NCBI GenBank assembly: GCA_001599935.1 | Contig: BCIJ01000020.1 | Span: 294,107-358,106, forward strand | DNA length: 64,000 bases | Direction of reading: 5' to 3' | Source of the DNA: Holtermannia corniformis | Taxonomy: Eukaryota; Basidiomycota; Tremellomycetes; Holtermanniales | Shown here: piece by piece, positions 10,084-20,948 of the stretch | How positions within the stretch are numbered: position 1 is the stretch's first letter | Layout of the letters: each line of letters begins with the position of its first letter | Made by a program: the position numbers and the translations under genes | The notes under the pieces: generated by a model | Databases searched by the model: none | Seen by the model: the letters and a program-made list of their open reading frames with translations, nothing else | What the model was told of the DNA's origin: nothing

Positions 10084-11578
10084 ATGGCGTCTGAACCGCC
10101 GCTCGTCGTCGACAACGGAACCGGGGTCAGTCCACTGCCACGCTCACCGCCTCGACTGAGATGACCACAGTTTGTAAAGTGCGGCTGGGCAGGCTCCAAC
10201 TTTCCCGAACATGGTCTGTCCCCACTGTGCTCGCACACCACTCACGCCTCGACCCAGTCTTCCCCTCCATCGTCGGCCGCCCCATCCTCCGCGCCGAAGA
10301 GCGCCTCGGGTCCTCGTCCATCAAAGACCTCATGATCGGAGACGAGGCAGCCGAGAATCGCAGCTTCCTCCAAGTCACCCAACCGATGGAGCACGGCATC
10401 GTGAAAAACTGGACAGACATGAAACACCTCTGGGACTATACGTTTCACGAAAAGCTCAAAGTCGACCCGGCGGGCAGAAAGGTCCTGCTCACGGAACCGC
10501 CCATGAACCCGAAAGCGAACCGGCAAAAGATGGCAGAGGTCATGTTTGAGACGTATGGCTTTGGAGGGGTCTATGTCGCGATCCAAGCCGTTCTGACGCT
10601 CTATGCTCAAGGTGAGTGCGGCTTGGGGGAACGAGCCGTCCAGCTACGTACTCACGCTCGACTACAGGCCTGCAAACCGGCGTCGTCGTCGACTCGGGCG
10701 ATGGCGTCACGCACATTGTCCCTGTCTATGACGGGTTCGCCCTCCCGCACCTCACGCGCAGACTCGACGTCGCAGGGCGCGACGTCACGCGCTACCTGAT
10801 CAAGCTGCTGCTCATGCGCGGCTATGCGTTTGAGCGCACGGCCGATTTCGAGACGGTGCGCGGGATCAAGGAGGCGCTGTGCTACATGAGGTCTGTTGTC
10901 CGAGTAGTGGGCACGGCCAGACTGACGGGCGGCTCAGCTACGATCTGGATCTTGAAAAGAAGCTGTCAGAGGAGACGACGGTGCTGGTGGAGAACTATAC
11001 GGTGAGCTACACATTGGTATATCATAGAGGCTAACGCAACGGCAGCTGCCCGACGGCCGAGTCATCAAAGTCGGATCAGAGCGCTACGAAGCGCCCGAAT
11101 GCATGTTCCAACCTCACCTCGTCGACGTCGAGCAACCCGGTGTGGCCGGTCCGTCCCTCTTCTCCACCCGGGTGATCTCACTAACCCCCGCGCAGAGCTA
11201 CTGTTCCAAACGATCCAACAAGCGGCCGTCGACACGCGTTCCGAACTATACAAGCACATTGTGCTCTCCGGCGGGAGCTCAATGTATCCCGGCTTACCGT
11301 CGAGGCTCGAAAAGGAGATGAAGCAGCTATATCTCACCAGGGTGCTGCAGGGCGATACCTCGCGCTTAAAGGTGCGCTAGTCTAGAGCAAGCAAGCACTA
11401 ACCCGCTTAGCAATTCAAGATCCGGATCGAAGACCCGCCCCGGCGCAAACACATGGTCTTCCTCGGCGGCGCAGTGCTCGCAGACATCATGAAGGACAAG
11501 GAACAGTTCTGGGTCTCGAAGCAGGAATGGGAAGAGCAAGGGATCCGGAGCTTGGATAAGCTTGGCAGAGGCGACTAG
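10084..11578 (+). CDS. ARP2: Actin-related protein 2 (Arp2/3 complex)
   Basis: ATP-binding subunit of the Arp2/3 complex that nucleates branched actin, as in cortical patches and endocytosis. The ATG at 10084 gives [14 protein letters not shown]; splicing joins [14 protein letters not shown] and then [10 protein letters not shown], the Arp2 form of the first phosphate loop. The chain continues through [36 protein letters not shown], the second phosphate loop [28 protein letters not shown], the Arp2-specific [17 protein letters not shown], and [19 protein letters not shown]. It ends [23 protein letters not shown]...[16 protein letters not shown] at the TAG at 11576-11578. Length (about 390 residues) matches the family. 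It has seven or more short introns. Confidence 0.96.
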
Positions 11579-11855
11579 GCGGGACGGCGTTGTATTCAAG
11601 ATTACACTGCGATGCAGCGTCGCGAGCGATCTGTACGGAACACACGACTGATCTTGAGCGTCAAATGTGAGAACCTGGGGTGTATGCTGGGCTCCCCCCC
11701 TCAATGGACCGTTGGGGAATACGTTGCGTGTCCAGGCAGGGTCGGCCCGGATGAGAGGTTGCATTGTCAAGTGTGTGGTAGTTGTCGTGACTGTGCTGGG
11801 CTCGCTGCGGTAGTCGACGAGGTAGAGGGACAGCAAGATCGGGTGATGCAATGTA

Positions 11856-13503
11856 CTACCGCCTACCTCCCCTTGCACCCCTGCCTCCGCCTCCGCCACG
11901 ACCACCTCCAGCCCCCCCTCGACCTCGTTTAGCCCTCGGCATCCCGCCTTCAACCACATCATCATCCCGATCGCGCTCATCCGCCTCGCCATACCCTCTC
12001 CCCCTCTTCCCCCCCTGACCGCCCTTGGCGGCCAACTCTTTCATCTCTGAATTAGCCTCGATCCCAGCCCTCTGCACGCTCTCTGCCAGCACGGCGACCG
12101 CCTGCTTGTCAACCGCGAAATTGACCATCTTCCTCCCGATCGCATGCTCGATCCGTTGCAGGATCTCAACGTCGTACTGCGAGACCAAGGTGATGGATTT
12201 GCCGGAACGCCCGGCTCGGGCCGTACGGCCGACGCGGTGGATGTAGTCTTTCGAGTTGGTTGGCATGTCATAGTTCTGCGATGGGTCCGTTAGCGCACTG
12301 ATTTGGGGACAAGTCGGCACGGACAATGACGAGATCGACCATGGGGATATCTAACCCTCGACTGGCGACGTCGGTCGCGACGAGGATACTCCGGCCACCG
12401 GTTTTAAACTTGTTCAAGCTGCCCAGGCGTTGGCTCTGGCTTAGCTGACCGTGCAGCGGGATCGCGGGGAAGCCTAGTCGGCGGAGGATGATCGAGAGCC
12501 GCTGGGCGTCGTGGACTGTTCGCGTAAAGATGATCATGCTCGAGGCCGCGAGCTCGTTGGCGAGGTAGACGAGATGGGCTTCTTTCGTCTTGAGCGGCAA
12601 GAGTAGATAGTGCTGCAGCAGCGTGTCGACCGTTTGGTTTCTGTACAGACAAGTGAGCTAGCCTGAGCCGTGGCCAGGTACGACCTACTTTTCCGACGTC
12701 GCGCACCGCACGGGCCGGACGAGCGACGCCCGCTGGAGCTTTGCGACTTTGGTCGTCATGGTCGCTGAGAACAGAAACGTGTTGCGCTCTTTCGGGATCA
12801 CCTTGAGGATCTTGTCAATGATCGGGCCAAAGTCCATATCGAGCAGTCGATCGGCCTCGTCCAGGACCTGTGTTGGCGTCAGTGACCGACACCCAGGCCA
12901 CGGCTGTCAACTCGCAAGATACTTGAGCGCCTTGAGGCTGAACCCTTTTGTGTTTTCCAAATGGTCCATGAGACGACCTGGGGTCGCGACGACGACGTGG
13001 GGCCGTTTGGAGAGCGCAATCGATTGAGCCATCATGTCGACGCCGCCGACAATGATCGCTGAGCGCACGCCGAGGGGAGCGCCGAGTGCGACGACCTGTT
13101 CCGAGATTTGGTGTGCGAGCTCTCTGAGTCTGTGTCAGCTCTCGCCTCGGCAGAGCGCTGTCAATCACCTCGTCGGCGCCATGATCAACGCATAGAACGC
13201 CTGTGGCTTCTCCCACAAGTTCTGCAGGATCGGAAGACTGAACGCTGCCGTCTTGCCACTACCCGTCTTGGCGAGCCCGATAATGTCCCTGCCTTGCAGC
13301 GCGTACGGGATCGAGGCTGCCTGGATGTCGGTCGGCTTCTTGTACCCTACGGCCTCGCATGACGCGCACAGTTCGGGGATGATGCCGAGCGCTGCAAACG
13401 TCGTCGGCTCGCTCGGTGCTGTGACAAGCGCGTCCCCATCTTGAGCCGAGGGCGATGGGGATGGCGAGCGCGATGAAGACGGCTGTGAACCCGAGCCTGA
13501 CAT
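11856..13503 (-). CDS. RRP3: DEAD-box RNA helicase Rrp3/DDX47
   Basis: Nucleolar ATP-dependent RNA helicase for 18S rRNA maturation. After a Ser/Pro-rich start ([17 protein letters not shown]) comes the Q motif region [31 protein letters not shown]. It is followed by motif [12 protein letters not shown], Ia APTRELAHQ, GG, TPGRL, motif [14 protein letters not shown] and motif III SAT. Also present are [35 protein letters not shown] and motif [13 protein letters not shown]. The region [13 protein letters not shown] and [20 protein letters not shown] is characteristic of Rrp3. The tail is rich in Lys, Arg and Gly ([19 protein letters not shown]), ending at the stop at 11856. It is convergent with ARP2 (277 bp) and divergent from the NIMA-type kinase. 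Confidence 0.93.
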
Positions 13504-13820
13504 TGGTTGCTGAGTCGTTGCGAGTTGCCGTCTGAAATTCCGAGTGGCAAACCCACGTGTGATCGAAAGCAGTTTGTAGATGACGTGTCAGTGAGGTGGG
13601 ATACGATCGCACGCGACTGCTTTCCCTTTGTCCACCGACGCTCTACTCGACAATCCCGCACGGCGATCAGCAAGAAACCAGAACAGGGCACTACCAAGAT
13701 ACAGCTCGGCACTATCATCAACACTGGACAAGTTCACAGCAACCAGGTAGCACCACCGCAGCCGCGATTGGCTATTCCATCACCCGCGGCACAACAACAT
13801 CCAGCCAGCCCCTTTCCGCC
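13504..13820. promoter_or_regulatory. Divergent promoter RRP3 / NIMA-type kinase
   Basis: 317 bp between two start codons. An open frame from 13596 continues into the kinase frame on neither side convincingly. No known element stands out except AC-rich sequence just before the kinase ATG. Confidence 0.3.
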
Positions 13821-16313
13821 ATGGCGACCAGGCGCGCACCGCCAGCACCGCACCACCCGCTCGGGTTCAAAGACTACCCGGCGGCAAGCACAGAGTTGAA
13901 AAAGTATGAAAACGTCGGCGTCGTTGGCAAGGGTAGCTTTGGGGTTATACACAAGATGCGGCGGAGAGCCGATGGCCGGGTGCGTCTGCCCCGTACTGGT
14001 CTTGTGGGCACTGAGATCGCTCCATAGGAGTTTGCAATGAAGGAGCTCGATTACTCGCGCATGCCAGACAAAGATAGGCGACAGCTCCAGGCCGAAGTGT
14101 GAGTGTCGACGGCCGTGACACGAGCTCACTTTGCCCAGAGCCATCCTTGACTGCCTCAAGCACAACAACATTGTGCGCCTGATCCAGAAATTCTGCGATC
14201 AAGCCGCTCAGAAAGTCTACATTGTCATGGAGGTTCGTCCCGCCCAGCCTCGCGTCCTCGGAACAGTGCTACCCTGCCACCAGTATTGCCCAAACGGCGA
14301 TCTGTCCTCCCTAATCCACAAAGCAGCCAAAACAGGGCACCCGCTGCAAGAAGATACCATCTGGAGTATCTTTCTCCAGCTCACGCTGGCGCTCCATCAC
14401 TGCCACTGGCCTGCGGATCGATCGCATGATGATGTTGCGACGATTGGCGGCGCGCGCGCAAGCTCGGCAGGCGCGGCAGCGGCGACTGCGCGCAGGGAGC
14501 AGGTCCTCCATCGCGATCTCAAGCCGGAGAATGGTGCGGCGTGCATGTGGATCGACGGCGCCGTGCTGATGGTCGTGAATAGTGTTCGTCGCAGGCGAGT
14601 ATGTCAAGCTGGGCGATTTCGGGTTGAGCAAGAACATGGGAGCGGCCGCGTTCACGAGTACCTATGTCGGGGTCAGTCACGAGTCTACGAGCTACCGCTT
14701 CAACAGTCGCTAACGAAACGCACAGACACCTCTGTACATGCCGCCAGAGATCCTCCAGGAAAACCAGTACGACACCAAGAGCGATATCTGGAGCTTGGGC
14801 TGTCTAGTGTTCGAAATGTGTGCGCTCGTGTGAGTCTGAACACGATCCTGGCTGTCTAGGACTGACGTGTATCCCGCAGCTCGCCGTTCGCAACCGCCTC
14901 GACTCAGGCGGAACTACTGCAGATGGTCAAGTCGGGCCGCTTGCCGAGTCTACCGGGCCATATCTCGCCGGCACTCAAAGCGGCCGTCAGGAGTATGCTC
15001 CAGCTTTCGGTAGGTTCGAGTAGGGTCCGGCTCTAGATAGATCACTGACGAGGCCAGCCGTCCAAACGGCCATCAACGGTCGACTTGTTGGCAATGGACG
15101 AGATGAAGTTGCACAAGAAGCTTCTCAACGTGCAGAACCAGTGCGACCGTGTCAACGCATCGTCGAGTAAGGTTGCTGACGCAACGCACCAGATCCAACC
15201 TGTTGATCTCGCGCAAGAGCGCGATCGAGCGGCATCTGCGCGATCGGACCGCTGCGCTCGACGAGCGCGAAAAGGCGCTAGCGGCAAGAGAGGCGGCCGT
15301 GGCGGCTGCAGAGGCCGAAGTGCAGCAGCGCCAGCAGCGGATGGATGCGGCGACCGAGGAGATGCGCGAGCAATGGAACCAGATGCAGGCAGCTTATCAA
15401 GAGCAGATGAGCAGGGTCGTGGCTGAGCGCGAGGCTGGTCAGTGCAACCTGGGCGAGTGAGCGTGGGCGCTGATATCTTAGGTCGGAGGGTATCGAGTGC
15501 GCCGACTAGACCGCCGTTGGAGTCGAGAGCGTGGGTAACGAGGATCACGAGAGGGCACGAGCTAACGCTGCAAACAGGACGGCACCGGCCCAGCCGGTCG
15601 CTCGACTCCCTCGCAGCACCAGTAGTCATCCAGTGTACGAAGACACGCCTTCCAAAATCCCCTTTACCGCTGCATCGCCAGCACCCCTCCACGCACGGCA
15701 AACGCTTCGCCCTCGGACCGCCACGAAATCACTCGGCAGCTTGGCAGCGACGGCCGCGGCTCAAGCGCACGCACAAGCAGCAGTCGAAAGCACACCTGCG
15801 AAGCAGCGTGGTTCGTTTGTCGCGCGCGCGAGCGTTGGGAGCCCACGCGAGCTCGAGCACCGAGCCGTGGCATACTATGAGGATACGACCATGGCGTCAC
15901 CTGCGCCGTCGATGATGCCGTCCCCGAGCTTTGTGCCCCGTCCACGGCGGAGCTCGACAGGCATCCTCTCTCAGCAATCGAGCCCAGAGGATCAGAACCA
16001 GAAAGCCAACCAAGCCGTCGTGCCACCAACCCAGATCCCAGCGCCGACGTTTGTCTACCGCGAAGCGGCTACACCGGCCAAATGGCGGCCGGAAGACGAC
16101 GATGCGCCGTCACCGTTCATCAAGCGCGGTCTGCCGGTACGAGCGCCGCTACTTGAACGACAGGTGACAGCGCCAGCAACAGTCACGGTCGCGATCCCGA
16201 GGAGTAAAAGTGGCGGCGGGCTGCATGCGCAAGTGTTGCGAGCGAACGCGGGCGCCGCGAAGCGGATCAGTGCGGGGATCAAGAGTGACAATGTGAGAGG
16301 GATCTTGGACTAG
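13821..16313 (+). CDS. NIMA/NEK2-type mitotic protein kinase
   Basis: Ser/Thr kinase of the NIMA (NEK2, Kin3, Fin1) family, acting in mitotic entry, spindle poles or septation. From the ATG at 13821 the kinase domain runs [17 protein letters not shown] (Gly loop), then [27 protein letters not shown] with the ATP Lys, [16 protein letters not shown] (hinge), [11 protein letters not shown] (catalytic loop), [25 protein letters not shown] and [18 protein letters not shown] 30-residue Ala/Gly-rich insertion precedes HRDLKPEN, where fungal NIMA proteins also vary. After the kinase comes a coiled coil ([31 protein letters not shown]...) and a long disordered Ser/Pro/Ala-rich tail, as in NIMA. The stop is at 16311-16313. 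Confidence 0.9.
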
Positions 16314-16481
16314 CCTGCTGGGCGGGTGTAGAGGGTGATTTGCTAGCGCATGCACGCGGTCGATTGATGAACAGTCGGTCGAGCTTTCTAGTGCCTGATG
16401 AGAAGACGGCAAGCACGTGAAGTCTTTTTCTGTTCGTTCGTCCAATCTTGCTTGTCCTACTACAACCTACACTTGGGAGAC

Positions 16482-17315
16482 ATGATGACCGCGCGGACAG
16501 TGGACGAGTCACCTGTAGATGACAAGCTCGACGCTCGACAGCTGCGAAGTGAGGATGCCGATGGTGATTGTCCACAATGCAAGCTTTGAGCTCAGCTAAC
16601 ATTGCCAAGACCGGATACCTTACGACGAGCAAGGGCGGAAACCGCTCCCGAAAGTCGCATTCGTCGTCGGACTCTCAGCCGTAAGCTATACACGTCATCT
16701 ATGCGCTCTCCGCCGCTCACACTCGGTGCAGATCGCGTTCACCGCGGGTCTGACGCTGACCCTACTCCCCGCTCTCAAACGTCAAATGGCCCCTGCTCAG
16801 ACCTTTCAATTCCTCTCAAACCGTCATCTGATCGCCCCTCCACGCAGTGTCAAACCCAAGACGACGGGGGCGGTACCGCGAAGCAAAGACAAAGCGACGT
16901 GGCATGAAGACGACGACGAGTTCCCGATGCCAAAAGGGGAACCTATCAGTCCGCTGTTGGCGGCTAAAGCGTTTGCGATCGCAACGGCTGGCGTGGGAGC
17001 GTTTGCTGGGTTTGTGACGATTGCGGTTGCGAGGGTTTTGGATGTGCGAGATGTGCGTTTGGGCGTGGGGCCTGGGTGGAGGATGGGCTGATGTTGGGGT
17101 TGTAGATGACGGAATTCACGACCAAGATGCGGGCAATGGTGTCTAGTCATCTGCCGGGACTGGGCAACGAGATCTACAAGCCGACGGATCTGAGCGCGCA
17201 TCCGGACGAAGCGATGACGCAGGAAGAGACGATTGTCGAGGCGTGGTTGAGGAGCGTGGTCCGCGGCGCTGAAGACGAGCGAGTGGCGGAGAGCGAGCGT
17301 ACGCAGAGACGGTGA
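16482..17315 (+). CDS. TMEM242-like mitochondrial membrane protein
   Basis: Small protein with two predicted membrane segments, similar to animal TMEM242, an inner-membrane assembly factor for ATP synthase and complex I. Splicing joins MMTARTVDESPVDDKLDARQLR to NRIPYDEQGRKPLPKVAFVVGLSA, then IAFTAGLTLTLLPALKRQ (first membrane segment, end in RQ). A second hydrophobic stretch is AAKAFAIATAGVGAFAGFVTIAVARVL. The donor at 17053 joins LDVRD to MTEFTTKMRAMVSSHLPGL, which aligns with the C-terminal MNDFRSKMQSIFP block of TMEM242. The C-terminal 50 residues are charged. The start could be either of two adjacent ATGs (16482, 16485). The family call rests on topology plus the C-terminal block. Confidence 0.7.
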
Positions 17316-17398
17316 TGCATGGGACGGTTGTACAATACAAACTTGGGTAAGACGCACAACATTTCTGTAGGACAACGGTTGGGACGATAGAAAAAAGG

Positions 17399-18918
17399 TT
17401 ATTCACTCTGATCCCATGGGATCGTGTCGTCTTCAGACGTCTGTGCGAGGATATGCTGAATCTCTAGCGAAAGCTTTGAGGGCTCTTCATCTTGCTGTAG
17501 GAACCATGGCTGGCGGTGATGAGCGATTTGCCAGACCGTAGTACCCAACCCACCTTTGACATGTAATTCCGGATGCCGTCCGGGAGGACCACGACGACGT
17601 TCTTCGAAGAGTCCCTGGCGATGGCTTGACCTTCTGGTGTCGTCTTGAGGAACTTGAAGAGGCCGGCTAGAGCTGAGCCGGAGGAGCCACCTACAAGAAG
17701 CCCTTCGGTGCGACTGGGCGCGAGGTCAGTCGAGATACGCACATAGCGGAGGGGACGTACATGACCCGCTTGGCATAGCTGAATGCTTCTTGGTCGTTTG
17801 TCTTGATCCAGTGATCGACCGTGTTACTAGTTGGGTCCAGTACGTCTGGGAAAAAGTCCTGTAGTACAGCGTCAGCGCAAGCTCATGGGACGCAAAGCAC
17901 GCACATAGCCGATCCCTTCGACCTGGTAGAAGCCCACGTCTCCACCGCCCAAGATGGACCCTTCCGGGTCAATCGCCACGACCGTCGATCGTCGTTCACC
18001 ACCTTGGCGAGCCGCCTCGTGATCTCTCAAAGCCTTTGACAGACCCGTGATCGTCCCGCCTGTACCTGCGCCTGCGACGAGCACGTCGACCTGTTTGGAA
18101 CGGAGATTGGATGCTTCGAGGGATGCGACAATCTCTGGAAACGTGCCGAAATAGTGGGCGAGAGGGTTGTGCTCGTTGGCATACTGGTCAAGAATGACGG
18201 CGTGTTTGATGTGCTTTGCGAGGCGCTTGGCGACGCCTGGGATGTCAATCAGCGAGGTGTTAGAAGGTGTACGCCAGCAACGTACCGATGTGGCTTTCTG
18301 GGCTGTCATACCTGCTCTGCGTCAGCTTGGACCCAACCCCTTTCGAGACACTCACGGCGCGTCATTCGGCGTGCGTACAATCTCTGCACCCAGAGCACGA
18401 AGCGTGTACTCCTTTTCCTTGCTCATCTTGTCCGGCATGACAATGATACACTTGTAGCCCTTGACGGCAGCGGCCATGGCGAGCCCAATGCCCGTGTTGC
18501 CGCTCGTGGGCTCGATCAAGACCGTCTTACCGGGCACGAGCCTGCCCGTCTTTTCTGCATGCTCGACCATCCGCTTGGCGATCCGGTCCTTGATCGAGCC
18601 ACCTGCCGAGAAGAACTCTGGTTTTGCCACTGCCCGGTCAGCGTTGCCGAGGTTCCAGCACCAGAACGTACAGATCTGACATTTCACATTCTCCTCCTTT
18701 GCGAGCTTTCCCAGTGAGATCAACGGGGTCTGCCCGACAGCTCCGAGCGCGTTGGGCAGTACCCCGATCCAGTGGGACGGTGTTGCCGTGTGCGATGTCA
18801 CGAGTGCGTCTGTGCGTTCGCTCTGTGCATGGAACCGCTCGAGGGACTTGGTGCTGGTGCTGACTTTGCCTTGGTGAGGATGCGGCTTGCTCTCGAGCGC
18901 CGTCTGAGCTGTTGCCAT
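17399..18918 (-). CDS. CYS4: Cystathionine beta-synthase (short form without Bateman domain)
   Basis: PLP enzyme condensing homocysteine with serine in transsulfuration. It starts [11 protein letters not shown]. After about 60 variable residues comes [27 protein letters not shown]. The PLP Lys motif [18 protein letters not shown] follows, then the Ser/Thr loop [37 protein letters not shown]. Also present are [20 protein letters not shown] (phosphate loop), [23 protein letters not shown] and [12 protein letters not shown]. The last intron joins [14 protein letters not shown] to [25 protein letters not shown], and the frame stops at 17399-17401. Yeast Cys4 continues here with two CBS motifs, which are absent. 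A CACGTG lies upstream. It could in principle be a cysteine synthase, but the [10 protein letters not shown] block is CBS-specific. Confidence 0.87.
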
Positions 18919-19488
18919 ACTGATAGCCGAGTGGGAATGTCAGCTGGCCGAGTCTTGTACCATCCGAGTGTTTGCCACCCGCTCGCGTGACAGACCTTCG
19001 AATCGCATTCAACGCGAACATGTCGGATCTCACGCTCAATCTTGGGCGTGTGTACAAGGGTATCAAGTAGATCTATCCATCTGCATCTCTCACGCCCTCG
19101 TTCTTATAGCTCGCGATCGCTGGTCCGGACAAACGTCAGTCAGCTGCGTCCCGCACGTGCCCGTCCCGGATCTGGCGTGCAATGATTTCGAACAGTCGCT
19201 TAGGCCGTCAGCTGATCGTCTTGTGCAATCTTGGCGCAACCGACGGAGGGCCGTCGCTGTCGGCTGATCCGATGAGCGCTGGTGCGTGTCGAGGCCGTCA
19301 ATCTTGCGCAATGAGCACGCATGATCCCGTCCACCGTTCTCTTGTCTCCAATGCTCGCTGCAAGCGCAAAGTTGCATATGAAAAGATTCCCGCCTTCGAA
19401 TTGCGAGAGCGACATTGGGTAAGGGTTCGGCCACAAAAAGGAAAAGAGAGACCGTAGGGCGATCCATCACATAGCTACAGCAGCTGGT
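18919..19488. promoter_or_regulatory. CBS promoter and RPS0 3' flank
   Basis: 570 bp upstream of the cystathionine beta-synthase and downstream of RPS0. It contains CACGTG at 19154-19159, about 240 bp above the CBS start. CACGTG is the Cbf1 site used with Met4/Met28 at sulfur genes in yeast, so sulfur control is plausible. No gene, tRNA or further motif is recognised. Confidence 0.35.
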
Positions 19489-19764
19489 TTACCAGCCAGC
19501 GGTGGCGGCGTCGGTCGTGGGCTCGGCAGACCAGTCGGCGGCGGGGGCTGCAGCCTCGGCAGACCAGTCGAGGGCTGGGCGACGTCAGCGCGCAGCATGG
19601 GGGATGGTAAAGGCGACTCACTCTGGGCAGTTGGCTCGGCAACAAACGCGGCGTCGGCAGCGTTGTTGGCGTCCCACTCGCCGGCCGTCGGGGCGGGGGC
19701 CTCGCCCTCTTGCTCGGCAGCGGCGGCAGCGGCCTTGTCGGCGGCCTCGCGCTCAATCTCCTCC

Positions 19765-19795
<31 letters not shown>

Positions 19796-20850
19796 TCGAC
19801 CAGCCCTCGGCGCCGCGGGGGACGGTACCGCGGAGGCGGAGGACCTCACGGCAGAGCAAGTACCAGATGAGACCGATAGAGTGACGCGACTTGTTGTTGG
19901 TCGGGATGGCAACGTCGACAAACTTGAGCGAGGCGTCCGTGTCGCAGAGGGCAATGACGGGAATGTTGACGTAGGCGGCCTCACGGATCGCTTGGTGGTC
20001 GACACGGGGGTCGGTCACAATGATGATCCGGGGCTCCTTGAACGAGCGGGTGATGTAGTTGGTAAAGTTACCGGGGGTGCTGCGGACAGTTAGTAATGCT
20101 CTGATCAGACAGACGCGCAACGCACAAACGACCGGCAATGGCCTGGGCACCAGTAAAGCTGGCGTACTTGAGCACGGCACGGTGACCGTAAGGGCGGGCC
20201 GAGATGACGCAGACATCGTTGGGGTTGTCGATCGTGGCGAGGATACGGGCAGCGAGCACAATCTTCTCCCAAGTCTTGCCGACGTTGATGACGTTGATGC
20301 CTGGAGGGTCAGCAATTGTACGAGGGTGGGTGCCAAGTCTTGCTCGCATCACACTGTCGTGTCGGCAGTGCGTCGGCGTGCCCGACCAGGCCGACATAGT
20401 CCAATAAGGCAGCGTGTAGGATTCGAGCAGCGCCAAAAGCGGAAGGGAGTTTCACAGCTACTCCGGCTCGCGCGTACGGCTCGAGCCCACCGACCCGCAT
20501 GGGTGTGTCCGAGTTGCCAGCTGCATGACTCGTGGGCTGTTGCTCTTTCGACTTGCTCCACCAGGACATCTGATGCTGCACAGGGAAAACAGCGACTGCT
20601 GTATATGATAGCAGCTGCGCATGGTTTGACCTAGGATGTACCCTGATGCTGCACCGTGATCAGAAGTTTTGGTAGGAGCGCCAGCACGATCTGATATCAA
20701 CAGTTTGATACACCGTCGAGTCTGCTGCTCCCATTACTTCCACCTGGCAGTACACCACCGTCTCCGCTCGAACACCCAAACAGCCTCATACCGGGACATT
20801 ACTCACCATCAGCACGCCTCTTGAAGACATAAGGCTCCATGGTCTTGTCG

Positions 20851-20882
<32 letters not shown>

Positions 20883-20948
20883 GAGGAGGAGCTGAATGTC
20901 CTCCTCGGTCGGGGCGAGAACGGCGGGGAGCTTTGCGGCGGTGGACAT
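19489..20948 (-). CDS. RPS0: 40S ribosomal protein S0 (uS2, RPSA)
   Basis: Small-subunit protein needed for late 40S assembly. Exon 1 (to 20807) encodes [19 protein letters not shown]...[23 protein letters not shown] 506-nt intron (20301-20806) follows. The body contains [108 protein letters not shown] and [15 protein letters not shown]. The last intron joins AEPTAQ to [19 protein letters not shown], giving the Trp-containing acidic tail found in eukaryotic S0, with TAA at 19489-19491. A CCTAACCCC word lies about 190 bp upstream. Confidence 0.96.
20301..20806 (-). other. Long first intron of RPS0 (506 nt)
   Basis: The donor GTGAGT starts at 20806 and the acceptor AG precedes exon 2 at 20300. 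Other introns here are mostly 45-60 nt, so this one is about tenfold longer. It contains GTGCAGCATCAG twice on the minus strand (near 20568-20579 and 20645-20656). No C/D box pair was found. H/ACA structure cannot be judged by eye. Human RPSA introns host H/ACA snoRNAs, which makes the intron worth folding. Confidence 0.55.

Noticed and set aside
11366..11992. 208-codon minus-strand frame overlapping ARP2 and RRP3 ends
   Set aside because: Antisense to the ARP2 last exon and in another frame than RRP3; composition is low-complexity with no family features.
20301..20806. C/D-box snoRNA in the RPS0 intron
   Set aside because: No RTGATGA...CTGA pair on the transcribed strand; only an H/ACA type remains possible.
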